64,000 nt of DNA from Burkholderiaceae bacterium (GTDB lineage Bacteria; Pseudomonadota; Gammaproteobacteria; Burkholderiales; Burkholderiaceae_F), in assembly GCA_017646335.1 (NCBI GenBank), contig JAGCMT010000018.1, positions 1 to 64,000 on the forward strand, given 5' to 3'. Shown here in pieces: positions 9,833-18,618 of this stretch (positions are counted from its first letter, which is position 1; every line of letters begins with the position of its first letter). A program made the position numbers and the translations under genes. Below the pieces are notes generated by a model. The model saw only the letters and a program-made list of their open reading frames with translations, was not told where the DNA came from and did not search any database.

Positions 9833-11881
9833 ATGTCCAAACATCAAATGGTAGAGCTTCGCGTCGCTGTCGAACCCGACAATCCTGCGATCGCTCGCGA
9901 CGAGATGCTCTGCATCAGCTGCACGATGTGTAAGCAAGTTTGCGAAGACTACGTCGGCGTTCATGGTCACTATGACTTGGCAAAGACGGGTGACGTCGGC
10001 ATCTGCACGCATTGCGGTCAGTGCATCAACGTTTGCCCCTCGGGCAGCATGTTGGCCAAAGTCCACTATCCGCAAGTTCAAGCCGCCATTGACGATGCTG
10101 AAAAGATCGTCATCTTCTCGACTTCGCCCGCCGTTCGTGTCGGCTTAGGCGAAGCATTCGGCATGGCCGCCGGCGCTTTGGTGGTAGGTCAAATGGTCTC
10201 CTTGCTTCGTCAGTTGGGTGGCAATTACGTGCTCGACACGGACTTTGCCGCTGACTTGACGATCGTTGAAGAAGCCAGTGAATTGATCGAACGTATTACG
10301 AAGAAGACGGCTCCGTTGCCCCAATTTACGAGCTGCTGCCCGGCTTGGGTTAAGTACGCCGAGCTCTTCCACCCCGATATGCTTGCTCACCTTTCGTCTG
10401 CCAAGAGCCCGATCGGTATGCAAGGCGCGAGCGTGAAGACCTATTTTGCCAAGAAGCACAACATCGATCCGAGCCGCATCGTGCACGTCGCCGTCACACC
10501 TTGCACGGCTAAGAAGTTTGAGATCCAACGTGAAGAAATGTGCTCTGCCGGCAAGCACTTGGGCATCGACGGCATGCGTGATACCGACATCGTCATCACG
10601 ACCAATGAATTGGCCACGTGGGCTCGCGAACGCGGTCTTGAATTGTCTGCCCTCCCTGAAGGTCGATTTGACCGTCTTATGGGCGAAGCTTCGGGCGCCG
10701 GTCTTATTTTCGGCAATTCCGGTGGCGTGATGGAAGCCGCCTTGCGCACAGCCTACGAATACATCACCAAGGAAAAGGCTCCGGAAGTTCTCTTCGATCT
10801 TCAACCCGTTCGTGGTTTGACGGATGTGAAGGAAGCCAGCGTGATGGTCGGCGATGAAGAAATTCGTGTTGCCGTGGTTTACGGCACGGCCAACGCCTCC
10901 AAGTTGATCAAGGCTATCCAAGCCGGCGAAAAGAATTATCACTTCGTTGAAGTGATGACCTGCCCGGGCGGTTGCATCAGTGGCGGCGGTCAACCGAAGT
11001 TGGATTACGGCATGGAAGACATGACGCGTCAAAAGCGTATCGATGCAATCTATGCTCGCGATGCCGAAATGCCGGTTCGCAGCAGCCATGACAATCCCGA
11101 AATCAAGGCGATCTACGAAGAATATTACGGCAAGCCCTTGTCCGAATTGTCTCACCAGTTATTACACACTCACTACAAGGACCGTAGTGAATCTGAATTA
11201 GGAGTAGTCAAAATGAAATATCGTTGCAAAGTTTGCGGTTACGTCCACGAATGTGAAGGCGAATTGCCGGCCGATTACCTCTGCCCGCTCTGCAAGCAAG
11301 GCGTCGCCGTCTTTGAAGCCGTTTGTGAAGCCAAACCCGCTTGCGGTTGCAGCCTCGCCGGCACGAAGACCGAAAAGAACTTGAAGGCTGCTTTTGCCGG
11401 TGAATCCCAAGCTCGCAACAAGTACACGTATTTCGCTGAAGTCGCCAAGCGCGAAGGCTACGAACAAATCGCTGCCATCTTCGAACAAACGGCTCGTAAC
11501 GAACAAGAACACGCTCGCCTCTGGTTCGATGCTTTGGGTGGTATCGGTGACACGGCGAAGAATTTGGGCGCCGCTGCCGAAGGCGAAAACTACGAATGGA
11601 CGGATATGTACGCCACGTTCGCTAAGGAAGCTGAAGAAGAAGGCTTTGCCGAATTGGCTGAAAAGTTCCGTGCCGTTGCCGCTATTGAAAAGGCTCACGA
11701 AGAACGCTATCTCAAGTTGCTCAACAACGTTGAAATGAAGAAGGTGTTCGAAAAGTCCGAACAAACGATGTGGGAATGCCGTATCTGCGGTCACCTCGTT
11801 GTCGGTCCGAAGGCTCCGGAAGTTTGCCCGGTCTGTAAGTACGCTCAAAGCTACTTCGAAGTCCGCGCTGAAAACTACTAA
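9833..11881 (+). CDS. [FeFe] hydrogenase fused to rubredoxin-rubrerythrin-rubredoxin
   Basis: A 682-residue cytoplasmic multidomain enzyme. Residues 27-68 hold two [4Fe-4S] sites (C27-x2-C30-x2-C33-x3-C37 and C58-x2-C61-x2-C64-x3-C68). The H-cluster domain has all three signatures: TSCCPAW (166-172), TPCTAKKFE (222-230) and [13 protein letters not shown] (375-387). A small-subunit-type helix region ends near HTHY (445-448). From Met461 a rubrerythrin follows: rubredoxin (C465, C468, C484, C487), ferritin-like diiron domain (GES, NEQEH and EKAHEE motifs) and a second rubredoxin (C649, C652, C665, C668). Expected chemistry is reversible H2 oxidation and peroxide reduction. ATG 9833 is preferred because AAGGAG lies just before it. 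No HydE/F/G maturases are present here. Met461 has its own ribosome-binding site. Confidence 0.93.
   Translation: MSKHQMVELRVAVEPDNPAIARDEMLCISCTMCKQVCEDYVGVHGHYDLAKTGDVGICTHCGQCINVCPSGSMLAKVHYPQVQAAIDDAEKIVIFSTSPAVRVGLGEAFGMAAGALVVGQMVSLLRQLGGNYVLDTDFAADLTIVEEASELIERITKKTAPLPQFTSCCPAWVKYAELFHPDMLAHLSSAKSPIGMQGASVKTYFAKKHNIDPSRIVHVAVTPCTAKKFEIQREEMCSAGKHLGIDGMRDTDIVITTNELATWARERGLELSALPEGRFDRLMGEASGAGLIFGNSGGVMEAALRTAYEYITKEKAPEVLFDLQPVRGLTDVKEASVMVGDEEIRVAVVYGTANASKLIKAIQAGEKNYHFVEVMTCPGGCISGGGQPKLDYGMEDMTRQKRIDAIYARDAEMPVRSSHDNPEIKAIYEEYYGKPLSELSHQLLHTHYKDRSESELGVVKMKYRCKVCGYVHECEGELPADYLCPLCKQGVAVFEAVCEAKPACGCSLAGTKTEKNLKAAFAGESQARNKYTYFAEVAKREGYEQIAAIFEQTARNEQEHARLWFDALGGIGDTAKNLGAAAEGENYEWTDMYATFAKEAEEEGFAELAEKFRAVAAIEKAHEERYLKLLNNVEMKKVFEKSEQTMWECRICGHLVVGPKAPEVCPVCKYAQSYFEVRAENY
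11199..11215 (+). promoter_or_regulatory. Internal ribosome-binding site and ATG inside the hydrogenase fusion
   Basis: The bases taggag (11199-11204) stand eight bases before an in-frame ATG (11213), exactly where the rubrerythrin part begins. This would allow a separate 222-residue rubrerythrin to be made from the same message. In the frame starting at 11185 a tandem TAG TGA occurs, so a one-base difference upstream would turn the fusion into two normal adjacent genes. Confidence 0.6.
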
Positions 11882-11934
11882 TCGGCACGCGATGAGTCAG
11901 ATCATCGCTTTGATCTGACTCACCTCAAAAAAAC

Positions 11935-11966
11935 AACCCCATCAGAGATCGCTCTTTGATGGGGTT
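11935..11966. terminator. Shared terminator between the hydrogenase and ornithine decarboxylase genes
   Basis: Stem aaccccatca / tgatggggtt with a 12-base loop. The minus-strand reading is followed by a run of seven T, the plus-strand reading by four. A second perfect 12-base stem (tgagtcagatca / tgatctgactca, 11893-11922) lies just upstream of it. Confidence 0.8.
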
Positions 11967-11983
11967 TTACTTCGAAGAATCAA

Positions 11984-14140
11984 TTACTTATTCTTCATTA
12001 CATAGCCATAAGCACGCTTGCGACCGTCTTCACCTTGTTCAATGTAGACGCCTTGCAATTCGGGAGCAAAGCCAGGACAACGGTTGATCCCTTCTTCCAA
12101 AGCCAAGAAGTACTTCAAGACGCTACCGCCCCACACTTCACCCGGCACACAGCAAAGCACACCCGGCGGATAGGGCAATGCACCTTCAGCGGCCACGCGA
12201 CCTTCGGCTTCTTCCAAGGGAATCAATTCCACATGACCGCGCAAGAACTCATAGTGAGCTTCTTGCGGTTGCATGACCATCTTCGGGAAGTGGGCCTTGC
12301 GGAACATTTCCTTTTGGAGTTGCTTGACGTTTCGACTCTTATAGAAGTCATGCATCTCTTGGCACAAGCGACGAATCGTGTAACCGCGATAGCGCTCTTC
12401 ATAGGCGTGATAGATGCTCGGCAAAACCACTTCCAACGGTGCGTCGGCTTCGAGCAAATCTTCAAAACGCTTGATTTGCGTCACCAAGTGTTGCATCTTG
12501 GCCATATCTTCCGCCGGCGTCATCAAGAACAGGATGGAATTCAAGTCGCACTTCTCCGGCACGACATTGTTTTCACGCAAGAAGTAAGCCAAGATCGTGG
12601 CTGGCACGCCAAAATCTTCGTACTCACCCGTTTCCACATCGATACCCGGCGTCGTCAAAAGGAACTTGCAGGGATCAACGAAGTATTGCTTGTCACCGTA
12701 GCCTTCAAAAGCGTGCCACTTAGCACCCGGTTCGAATGCAAAGAAACGAAGATCATTGGCCATCTCTTCGGTGTCGTGATCTTGCCAGTAGCGACCACCC
12801 ACCTTTTCCGGCACGAACGGACGGATGTACTTGCAAGTATCCAACATCAACTTACGAGCATCGATACCGACCTTGACACAATCCAACCACAAGCGACGAC
12901 CGGCCTCTCCTTCATGCATCTTGGCATTGACGTCCAATGCGGCAAAGAGCGGATAGAAGGGACTCGTGGAAGCATGCATCATGAAAGCGTTATTCAAGCG
13001 CTTGTGCGGCACGTAGCGGTCTTGACCGTGGATGTGCGAATCCTTCTTATGGATTTGAGACGTTTGCGAGAAACCGGCTTGTTGCTTATGCACCGATTGC
13101 GTCACAAAGATACCGGGATCTTCCGGACCCAACTCCAAAAGAAGCGGCGAGCAATCCTTCATCATCGGGATGAATTGTTCGTAACCGACCCAAGCGGAGT
13201 CAAAGAGGATGTAATCACACAAATGACCGATGCGGTCAACCACCTGACGAGCGTTATAAATCGTACCGTCGTACGTACCCAATTGAATCACGGCCACGCG
13301 GAAGGGACGCTTGTCTTCTGCCTTGGTAGGAGCCACTTCACGGACGAGATCGCGTAAATACTTTTCATCGAAGCAATGCTCGTCGATGCCACCGATAAAG
13401 CCGTAAGGATTACGAGCCGTTTCCAAATAAACGGGAGTTGCACCGGCTTGCAAAAGGGCACCGTGGTGGTTGGACTTGTGGTTGTTGCGGTCAAACAATA
13501 CCAAGTCACCCGGCGTGAGCAAAGCGTTCAAAACGACCTTGTTGGAAGCCGAGGTACCGTTTAAAACGAAGTAGGTCTTATCGGCGTTATAAATCTTGGC
13601 AGCGGCCACTTGAGCTTGGTGCGGCACGCCTTCATGGATCAAAAGGTCACCCATGGAAACGTCGGCATTGCAAAGGTCGGAGCGGAAGAGATCTTCACCG
13701 AAGAACTTGAAGAATTCACGACCGGCCGGGTGGCGACGGAAGAATGCACCGCCTTGATGGCCCGGGCAGTTAAATTGGGCATTACCTTGCTTGACGTATT
13801 GTTCAAGGCGACCGAAGAAAGGCGGCAAAAGCTTTTCTTCATACTTCTTGGCAGCCTCTTCGATTTGACGGCCATAGAGAATGATGTTGCTCGGATTCGT
13901 ACCGATCACACAATGCAAACGTCCCATCGGCAAATCCGTTTCGCCATCGTCAACGGCGATGACCGGGATACCGAAACACGTCGCCTCAACCGCTTCGAGC
14001 TTACCGTTAACAACGTCGCGAGCGGACAACACAGCCACGGCGACCTCAGTCAAGTCGGCGTGATCGAAGTTCACGATTTCTCGGTCGAGATGAAGGATGT
14101 CACGCACGCTTTCACTTGCGGCAATCTTGAGTTTTCTCAT
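11984..14140 (-). CDS. speF: Ornithine decarboxylase (PLP, SpeC/SpeF type)
   Basis: Decarboxylates ornithine to putrescine in the cytoplasm. The 718-residue protein has the N-terminal wing domain (1-105), the NCPGHQGG motif near 124-131, FDSAWVG with Asp314, and the PLP lysine Lys352 in QSVHKQQAGFSQ, typical of ornithine rather than lysine or arginine decarboxylases. I recall close similarity to E. coli SpeF/SpeC over the full length. ATG 14140 (MRKLKIA) matches the family start and has GAGGA upstream; the longer frame adds six residues. No PotE antiporter is adjacent, so a biosynthetic SpeC-like role is equally possible. Confidence 0.93.
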   Translation of the reverse strand: MRKLKIAASESVRDILHLDREIVNFDHADLTEVAVAVLSARDVVNGKLEAVEATCFGIPVIAVDDGETDLPMGRLHCVIGTNPSNIILYGRQIEEAAKKYEEKLLPPFFGRLEQYVKQGNAQFNCPGHQGGAFFRRHPAGREFFKFFGEDLFRSDLCNADVSMGDLLIHEGVPHQAQVAAAKIYNADKTYFVLNGTSASNKVVLNALLTPGDLVLFDRNNHKSNHHGALLQAGATPVYLETARNPYGFIGGIDEHCFDEKYLRDLVREVAPTKAEDKRPFRVAVIQLGTYDGTIYNARQVVDRIGHLCDYILFDSAWVGYEQFIPMMKDCSPLLLELGPEDPGIFVTQSVHKQQAGFSQTSQIHKKDSHIHGQDRYVPHKRLNNAFMMHASTSPFYPLFAALDVNAKMHEGEAGRRLWLDCVKVGIDARKLMLDTCKYIRPFVPEKVGGRYWQDHDTEEMANDLRFFAFEPGAKWHAFEGYGDKQYFVDPCKFLLTTPGIDVETGEYEDFGVPATILAYFLRENNVVPEKCDLNSILFLMTPAEDMAKMQHLVTQIKRFEDLLEADAPLEVVLPSIYHAYEERYRGYTIRRLCQEMHDFYKSRNVKQLQKEMFRKAHFPKMVMQPQEAHYEFLRGHVELIPLEEAEGRVAAEGALPYPPGVLCCVPGEVWGGSVLKYFLALEEGINRCPGFAPELQGVYIEQGEDGRKRAYGYVMKNK

Positions 14141-14274
14141 TGGCAAAATCCTCGTCAAAATCTCTGGTCGATTCAGAGAATCAAAACAAAATAAGTATGT
14201 CTATCAATTGTAATTAGCACGCTAAAAAGAAAGTAGGAAAAGCCCGTTTTTTTATGTAAAATGAGGACTTCTTC

Positions 14275-14348
14275 GCGGCTGTAGCTCAATGGTAGAGCAG
14301 AGGCTTCCCAAGCCTATGACGAGGGTTCGATTCCCTTCAGCCGCTCCA
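14275..14348 (+). tRNA. tRNA-Gly (anticodon CCC)
   Basis: A 74-base cloverleaf: seven-base acceptor stem gcggctg / cagccgc, D-arm, anticodon loop ttcccaa, T-arm with ttcgatt, encoded CCA end (14346-14348). A terminator follows 13 bases later. Confidence 0.95.
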
Positions 14349-14361
14349 CTGACGATTTCGT

Positions 14362-14385
14362 GCGGACTTGCAAGTCCGCGTTTTT
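14362..14385 (+). terminator. Terminator between tRNA-Gly and trmB
   Basis: Perfect 18-base palindrome made of gcggactt / aagtccgc around a two-base centre (14362-14379), followed by five T. The trmB ATG is only five bases past the T-run. Confidence 0.75.
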
Positions 14386-14389
14386 GTAT

Positions 14390-15112
14390 ATGTCCGAGAA
14401 AAAAGTTTTGACCCCCGAGGAGCTCGAAGCCCTCAAAAAGCGTCACATCCGTAGCTTCCAATTGCGTCGCGGCCACATCAGCCAAGCACAAAAGCGTGCG
14501 ATCGATGAAACGCTCCCGCGTTATGCCGTTGGCTATGAGCCCAAGTTGATCGATGCGAAGGAACTCTTCGGTCGCGAAGCACCGCTCGTGTTGGAAATCG
14601 GTTGCGGCATGGGTGAAACGACGGCTGCCATCGCTCAAATGCACCCCGAAGTCAACTTCTTGGGTTGCGAAGTGTTCATGGCCGGTGTCGGTGCTTTGGC
14701 AAAGCGCCTCGATGAAATGCAATTGGAAAACGTCCGTATCGTCAATCACGACGCCGTCGAAGTGATTCGTGACATGATCGCCGCCGACTCGTTGGATGGC
14801 GTGCACATCTACTTCCCGGATCCCTGGCGTAAGGCTCGTCACCACAAGCGTCGCTTGGTCGCCCAACCCTTCATCCACATGTTGGCTTCCCACATCAAGC
14901 CGGGCGGTTATTTGCACTGCGCAACGGACTGGGAAAACTATGCCGAACAAATGTTTGAAGTCCTCGAAGGCGAAGAGCTTTTGAAGAACATGCACGACGG
15001 CTTCTCGCCCGTGATGGCCAACCCCATCACCGAACGCCCGATGACAAAGTTCCATGCTCGCGGTGAACGCCTCGGTCACGGCGTTTGGGACTTGGTCTAC
15101 CAACGCATCTAA
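14390..15112 (+). CDS. trmB: tRNA (guanine-N7)-methyltransferase
   Basis: Makes m7G46 in tRNA using S-adenosylmethionine. The 240-residue protein has the SAM loop LEIGCGMGE at 68-76 and the TrmB signature [13 protein letters not shown] at 143-155, then TDWENYA near 184. ATG 14390 gives the expected N-terminus, but no ribosome-binding site precedes it; the region just upstream is the terminator hairpin after tRNA-Gly. Translation may depend on read-through transcripts or a leaderless message. A small membrane protein gene follows after six bases. Confidence 0.93.
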   Translation: MSEKKVLTPEELEALKKRHIRSFQLRRGHISQAQKRAIDETLPRYAVGYEPKLIDAKELFGREAPLVLEIGCGMGETTAAIAQMHPEVNFLGCEVFMAGVGALAKRLDEMQLENVRIVNHDAVEVIRDMIAADSLDGVHIYFPDPWRKARHHKRRLVAQPFIHMLASHIKPGGYLHCATDWENYAEQMFEVLEGEELLKNMHDGFSPVMANPITERPMTKFHARGERLGHGVWDLVYQRI

Positions 15113-15118
15113 TCGACG

Positions 15119-15472
15119 ATGATTTTCGAACAACGCTACCACGGCCCTATGCGCACGATATTGCCGATTGCGGTCGTGGTGGTGTTGGCTATCGGCTTTT
15201 CCTTCCGCTTCTTTGGTGAAGACACAACGCCGCGTCGCGGCCACCAACTGGTGGAATTCGTCCAATCGATCCCCGCCCCAGCCAAACTCAATACGCTTTC
15301 TTACGAAACACTGGAGAAAGCACTTTCGCTCAAAAATCACCAAAAAAGTCCCGTGCGTCTTGTCATGCAAAAATTGGGAAAAAAAGAAACCCAAACTCAT
15401 GACGCTTTGTGGGAATTGGTTAGCGTTTTGGAGCGTCCTCAACAAGATCGCTTGGCGGAATTTCTCAGGTAA
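15119..15472 (+). CDS. Small membrane-anchored protein of unknown function
   Basis: A 117-residue protein with one N-terminal hydrophobic helix (about residues 14-27), then a polar region, mostly helical by composition, that ends in EFLR. I do not recognise a family. It begins six bases after trmB, so the two are probably one unit. An internal Met at residue 11 (15149) just before the helix is an alternative start. A short inverted repeat (ttgcctaaa / tttaggcaa, 15473-15492) begins directly after the stop. Confidence 0.55.
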   Translation: MIFEQRYHGPMRTILPIAVVVVLAIGFSFRFFGEDTTPRRGHQLVEFVQSIPAPAKLNTLSYETLEKALSLKNHQKSPVRLVMQKLGKKETQTHDALWELVSVLERPQQDRLAEFLR

Positions 15473-15630
15473 TTGCCTAAAAATTTAGGCAAATCAATCG
15501 GTTTTTCTTTTTTTCTTCGAAAAATCATCCAAATGCCCATTTTTCAGGCTTTACAGCGTGATGCGCATTCCTTGAGGGAAGTCATTTTCTAGCATTGTTT
15601 TTTTCAAACATCTACTTCAGAATATGAATA

Positions 15631-15812
15631 TCCCCAGTGAGTGTAGCGTTGCTTTAATATTCCTTGTTCCTATGCTAATGCACTTAGGTTGCTGGACTTG
15701 GGGCCGGTGGTGTGAGAGCACGTGTTGCTATCCCGATACCCGCTTCAGAGGCGACCGCCCTTAATCTTCGGATTCAGGATGCAAGGCAACCCCTCACAGG
15801 GGATTCTTTTTT
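15631..15812 (+). ncRNA. ssrS: 6S RNA
   Basis: About 175 bases that can close on themselves as 6S RNA does: tcccc with gtgag and gttgc near the 5' end (15631-15652) pair with gcaac, ctcac and gggga near the 3' end (15786-15803), followed by a T-rich end. The interior would form a largely double-stranded rod with a central bubble. Length matches 6S (about 180 nt), which binds the housekeeping RNA polymerase. It sits directly before an EVE-domain gene, a neighbourhood I recall from other Burkholderiales. No covariance model was run. Confidence 0.72.
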
Positions 15813-15827
15813 GTGGAAGTGTTTTCC

Positions 15828-16301
15828 ATGTCCAAAAAATTCTGGCTAATGAAATCCGAGCCTTCCGAATGTTCCGTACAAAGCGTATTGGCCATGCCCG
15901 ATCGCCGCGTCGATTGGTTCGGTATCCGTAACTACCAAGCTCGTAACTTCATGCGCGATGAGATGAGCGTGGACGATAAAGTCCTTTTCTATCACTCATC
16001 TTGCAAAGAACCCGGCATTGCCGGTCTGGCTCGAGTGGCGAGCACCGCGCATCCCGATGAAACGCAATTCGATCCGAATAGTGATTATTACGACCCAAAA
16101 TCCACCCGCGAGAATCCCCGTTGGGTCTGTGTGGACATCGAAGTACTTGAAGCGGTTTCGGTGATCGGCATTGCCGAATTACGAAAATATCCCGAATTGG
16201 CCCAAATGCAAATCTTGAAAAAGGGGAATCGTTTGTCGATCACCCCGTTGACGGAACAAGAATACCGCTTTATTATCCGCCTGATTCGTAAGGATTCTTA
16301 A
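15828..16301 (+). CDS. EVE domain-containing protein
   Basis: A 157-residue protein made of one EVE domain (PUA-like fold, related to thymocyte nuclear protein 1). The typical start KFWLMKSEPSE at residues 4-14, the WFGIRNYQARNF segment near 36-47 and GDKVLFYHS-like DDKVLFYHSS near 54-63 are present. EVE domains are thought to bind modified bases in nucleic acids; the role in bacteria of this stand-alone form is unclear. The start is set by family similarity. The permease gene begins three bases after its stop. Confidence 0.88.
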   Translation: MSKKFWLMKSEPSECSVQSVLAMPDRRVDWFGIRNYQARNFMRDEMSVDDKVLFYHSSCKEPGIAGLARVASTAHPDETQFDPNSDYYDPKSTRENPRWVCVDIEVLEAVSVIGIAELRKYPELAQMQILKKGNRLSITPLTEQEYRFIIRLIRKDS

Positions 16302-16304
16302 CAA

Positions 16305-17114
16305 ATGGATTTTATTTCTATCGGTTTATTGGCACTTTTGGGGTGCTGCACGGGCTTTTTGGCCGGCTTATTGGGCATCGGTGGCGGTTTGGTTTTGACG
16401 CCGTTTTTGACCATGATTTTGGCCGGTCGTGTGATTCCCGATGAAATCGCTGTGCATGTGGCCATTGCCACGAGTCTCTCAACCATTATTTTCACCTCCG
16501 CTTCGAGTGTTCGCGCACACGCCGCTCGTGGCGGTGTCGTTTGGCATATCGTCATGGCAGGTGCGCCGGGCATCTTGCTCGGTTCCGTGATCGGCGCTCA
16601 AATCTCCGGTTTCTTGTCGAACTTTGCCATCTCGTTGATGTTCGGCTGCTTTGTGATGTTCTCCGCTTTGCGTATGTTCTTCGGTAAGAACAGCAAGTCG
16701 AACCGTTCGTTACCGAGTTCTGCCGGCATCTGCGCTGCCGGTGGCGCCGTGGGGGCAATCTCTTCTTTGGTGGGCGCCGGCGGCGGCTTCATTTCCGTGC
16801 CGTTGATGACCGCTTGCAACGTGCCCATCCACCGTGCGGTGGGTACATCTGCCGCCTTAGGCTTCCCGATTGCCTTTGCCGGTACCTTGGGGTACATCTG
16901 GAGCGGTTGGAATTATCCCGGCTTGCCCGATTACTCCTTGGGCTATTTGTACCTGCCCGCTTTGGTCTCCGTTGCCGTTTGCAGCGTCTTGACGGCACCG
17001 ATCGGCGCTAAGGTGGCTCACTCCATCGACACCAAGCCCTTGAAGCGAATTTTCGCTAGCTTGTTGTTCGTTTTGGCCGCTTACATGTTGATCCGTGCAG
17101 GTTTGGCCTTCTAA
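16305..17114 (+). CDS. TSUP (TauE/SafE) family permease
   Basis: A 269-residue inner-membrane protein with about eight hydrophobic helices in two similar halves, each opening with a Gly-rich segment (GLLGIGGGLVLTP near 23-35 and SLVGAGGGFISVP near 155-167). This repeat is diagnostic of the TauE/SafE family, which moves sulfite, sulfoacetate or related organosulfur anions. The substrate is not known. It starts three bases after the EVE gene, suggesting co-transcription. Confidence 0.88.
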   Translation: MDFISIGLLALLGCCTGFLAGLLGIGGGLVLTPFLTMILAGRVIPDEIAVHVAIATSLSTIIFTSASSVRAHAARGGVVWHIVMAGAPGILLGSVIGAQISGFLSNFAISLMFGCFVMFSALRMFFGKNSKSNRSLPSSAGICAAGGAVGAISSLVGAGGGFISVPLMTACNVPIHRAVGTSAALGFPIAFAGTLGYIWSGWNYPGLPDYSLGYLYLPALVSVAVCSVLTAPIGAKVAHSIDTKPLKRIFASLLFVLAAYMLIRAGLAF

Positions 17115-17221
17115 AAATTAGAAAAAATAAAAAAATTAAACTTTTTTTGAAAAAACACTAGCATTTCTAAAAAAAGTTCTGCATAATTCTGCTTCGCCCA
17201 AAAACAAGGGCGAATGGAAAA

Positions 17222-17297
17222 GCCGGTTTAGCTCAGTTGGTAGAGCAGCTCATTCGTAATGAGAAGGTCGGGAGTTCAAGTCTTCTAACCGGCACCA
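17222..17297 (+). tRNA. tRNA-Thr (anticodon CGT), copy 1
   Basis: A 76-base cloverleaf with acceptor stem gccggtt / aaccggc, anticodon loop ttcgtaa, T-loop ttcaagt and encoded CCA. It is identical to the copy at 17331 and would read ACG codons. Confidence 0.95.
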
Positions 17298-17330
17298 TCT
17301 CTCTTCTAGAGAGGCAAACAATACGTGGAA

Positions 17331-17406
17331 GCCGGTTTAGCTCAGTTGGTAGAGCAGCTCATTCGTAATGAGAAGGTCGGGAGTTCAAGTCTTCTAACCG
17401 GCACCA
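17331..17406 (+). tRNA. tRNA-Thr (anticodon CGT), copy 2
   Basis: Identical in all 76 bases to the copy at 17222, after a 33-base spacer, and followed by a terminator. The two copies are almost certainly one transcript. Confidence 0.95.
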
Positions 17407-17415
17407 TCGCATCGG

Positions 17416-17448
17416 ACTCGTTGACTGGTTTTCAGTAACGAGTTTTTT
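17416..17448 (+). terminator. Terminator after the tRNA-Thr pair
   Basis: Stem actcgtt-gactg / cagt-aacgagt with a one-base bulge, followed by seven T. Confidence 0.85.
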
Positions 17449-17568
17449 TGTATCTGCGTAAAACACCTCACTTTTCCCCGCTTTCGTCTCTCATTTCCTC
17501 CTAACTCCCCCCTATTTTGTGCTAAGGTTTAGAGGTTTCTATGAGTTAATTTGTGTAAGACGAATGCC

Positions 17569-18618
17569 ATGATCAAAATCGATCACCTTTATCAGACGTT
17601 CAAAACGCCCGATGGTCGTGACATCCATGCGGTCAATGATGTATCCATTCACATCAAAGCGGGCGAAATTTTCGGCATCATCGGTCGATCCGGTGCCGGG
17701 AAGTCCACGCTCGTTCGTGCGATCAATTTTCTCTCCAAGCCGACCGCCGGCACCATGACCGTAGACGGTCACTGCTTGAACAACCTTTCGGCTGCCGAAT
17801 TGCGTCGCATGCGCACCAAGATCGGCATGATTTTTCAACACTTCAACTTGTTGAGTTCACGCACCGTATTTGAAAACATCGCCTTGCCCTTAGAACTGTT
17901 GGGCGTGGACAAACAAACGATTACGGAAAAAGTCGATCGATTGATTGATCTCGTTGATTTGAGTGCTCATCGCAATAAGTACCCCAAACAGCTCTCGGGT
18001 GGTCAGAAACAACGCGTAGGCATTGCTCGCGCCTTGGCAAACGATCCCACCGTGTTGCTCTCTGACGAAGCAACAAGCGCATTGGATCCGGAAACCACTC
18101 GCGCCACGCTGGCTCTGTTGCAAAAAATCAATCAAGAATTGGGCGTGACAATCGTTTTGATCACCCATGAAATGGAAGTGGTCAAGCAAATTTGCGACCG
18201 TGTGGTCGTCATGGATAACGGGAAAGTCGTCGAAAGCGGAACGGTATTGGAAGTATTCCGCCATCCAAAGCACCCGACGACTCGCTCTATGTTGGCTGAC
18301 GTGGTGGTTCACGACATGCCTGAACGAATCATTGAAAGCGTTCGCTCTCGTATCCTTGCCTCGAAGGAAAAAGGCCGCGTAGCGAAATTGCTTCGTTTGA
18401 CGTTTGTCGGTAGCGAAGTGACGATGCCGGTGCTCTCCGAAATGACTCGTCGATACGACGTCGACTTCAACATCTTGCAAGGCCAAGTGGAAGAATTGAA
18501 GGGAACCAGTTTCGGGATGTTGGTGATTTTGGCCGAGTGCCCCTCTCACGCCGCATTTGGCCAAGCCAGCGATTTCTTATCTGAAAACCATGTTGACCTG
18601 GAGGAGATCCTCGTATGA
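17569..18618 (+). CDS. metN: Methionine ABC transporter ATP-binding protein
   Basis: ATPase of the MetNIQ importer for methionine. The 349-residue protein has the Walker A GRSGAGKST at 39-47, signature LSGGQKQR at 142-149, Walker B VLLSDEATS at 162-170, and a C-terminal NIL domain (about 270-349) that in E. coli MetN senses methionine and shuts transport down. ATG 17569 gives the family start, although only weak purine-rich sequence lies upstream. Its stop overlaps the metI start by four bases (ATGA), indicating coupled translation. No metQ follows. Confidence 0.93.
   Translation: MIKIDHLYQTFKTPDGRDIHAVNDVSIHIKAGEIFGIIGRSGAGKSTLVRAINFLSKPTAGTMTVDGHCLNNLSAAELRRMRTKIGMIFQHFNLLSSRTVFENIALPLELLGVDKQTITEKVDRLIDLVDLSAHRNKYPKQLSGGQKQRVGIARALANDPTVLLSDEATSALDPETTRATLALLQKINQELGVTIVLITHEMEVVKQICDRVVVMDNGKVVESGTVLEVFRHPKHPTTRSMLADVVVHDMPERIIESVRSRILASKEKGRVAKLLRLTFVGSEVTMPVLSEMTRRYDVDFNILQGQVEELKGTSFGMLVILAECPSHAAFGQASDFLSENHVDLEEILV

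Noticed and set aside
12035..13357. Plus-strand frame of 440 codons opposite the ornithine decarboxylase
   Set aside because: Shadow of speF, which is complete with its PLP lysine; the opposite frame has no start signal or recognisable domain.
14275..14348. tRNA-Gly as an integration site
   Set aside because: No integrase, phage gene or partial tRNA copy flanks it; trmB follows directly.
17222..17406. Possible CRISPR or attachment-site repeat
   Set aside because: The 76-base repeat is a pair of tRNA-Thr genes; no integrase or further repeat units are nearby.
17542..17568. Methionine-responsive riboswitch before metN
   Set aside because: The leader between the tRNA terminator and metN is about 120 bases without any recognisable SAM-riboswitch core.
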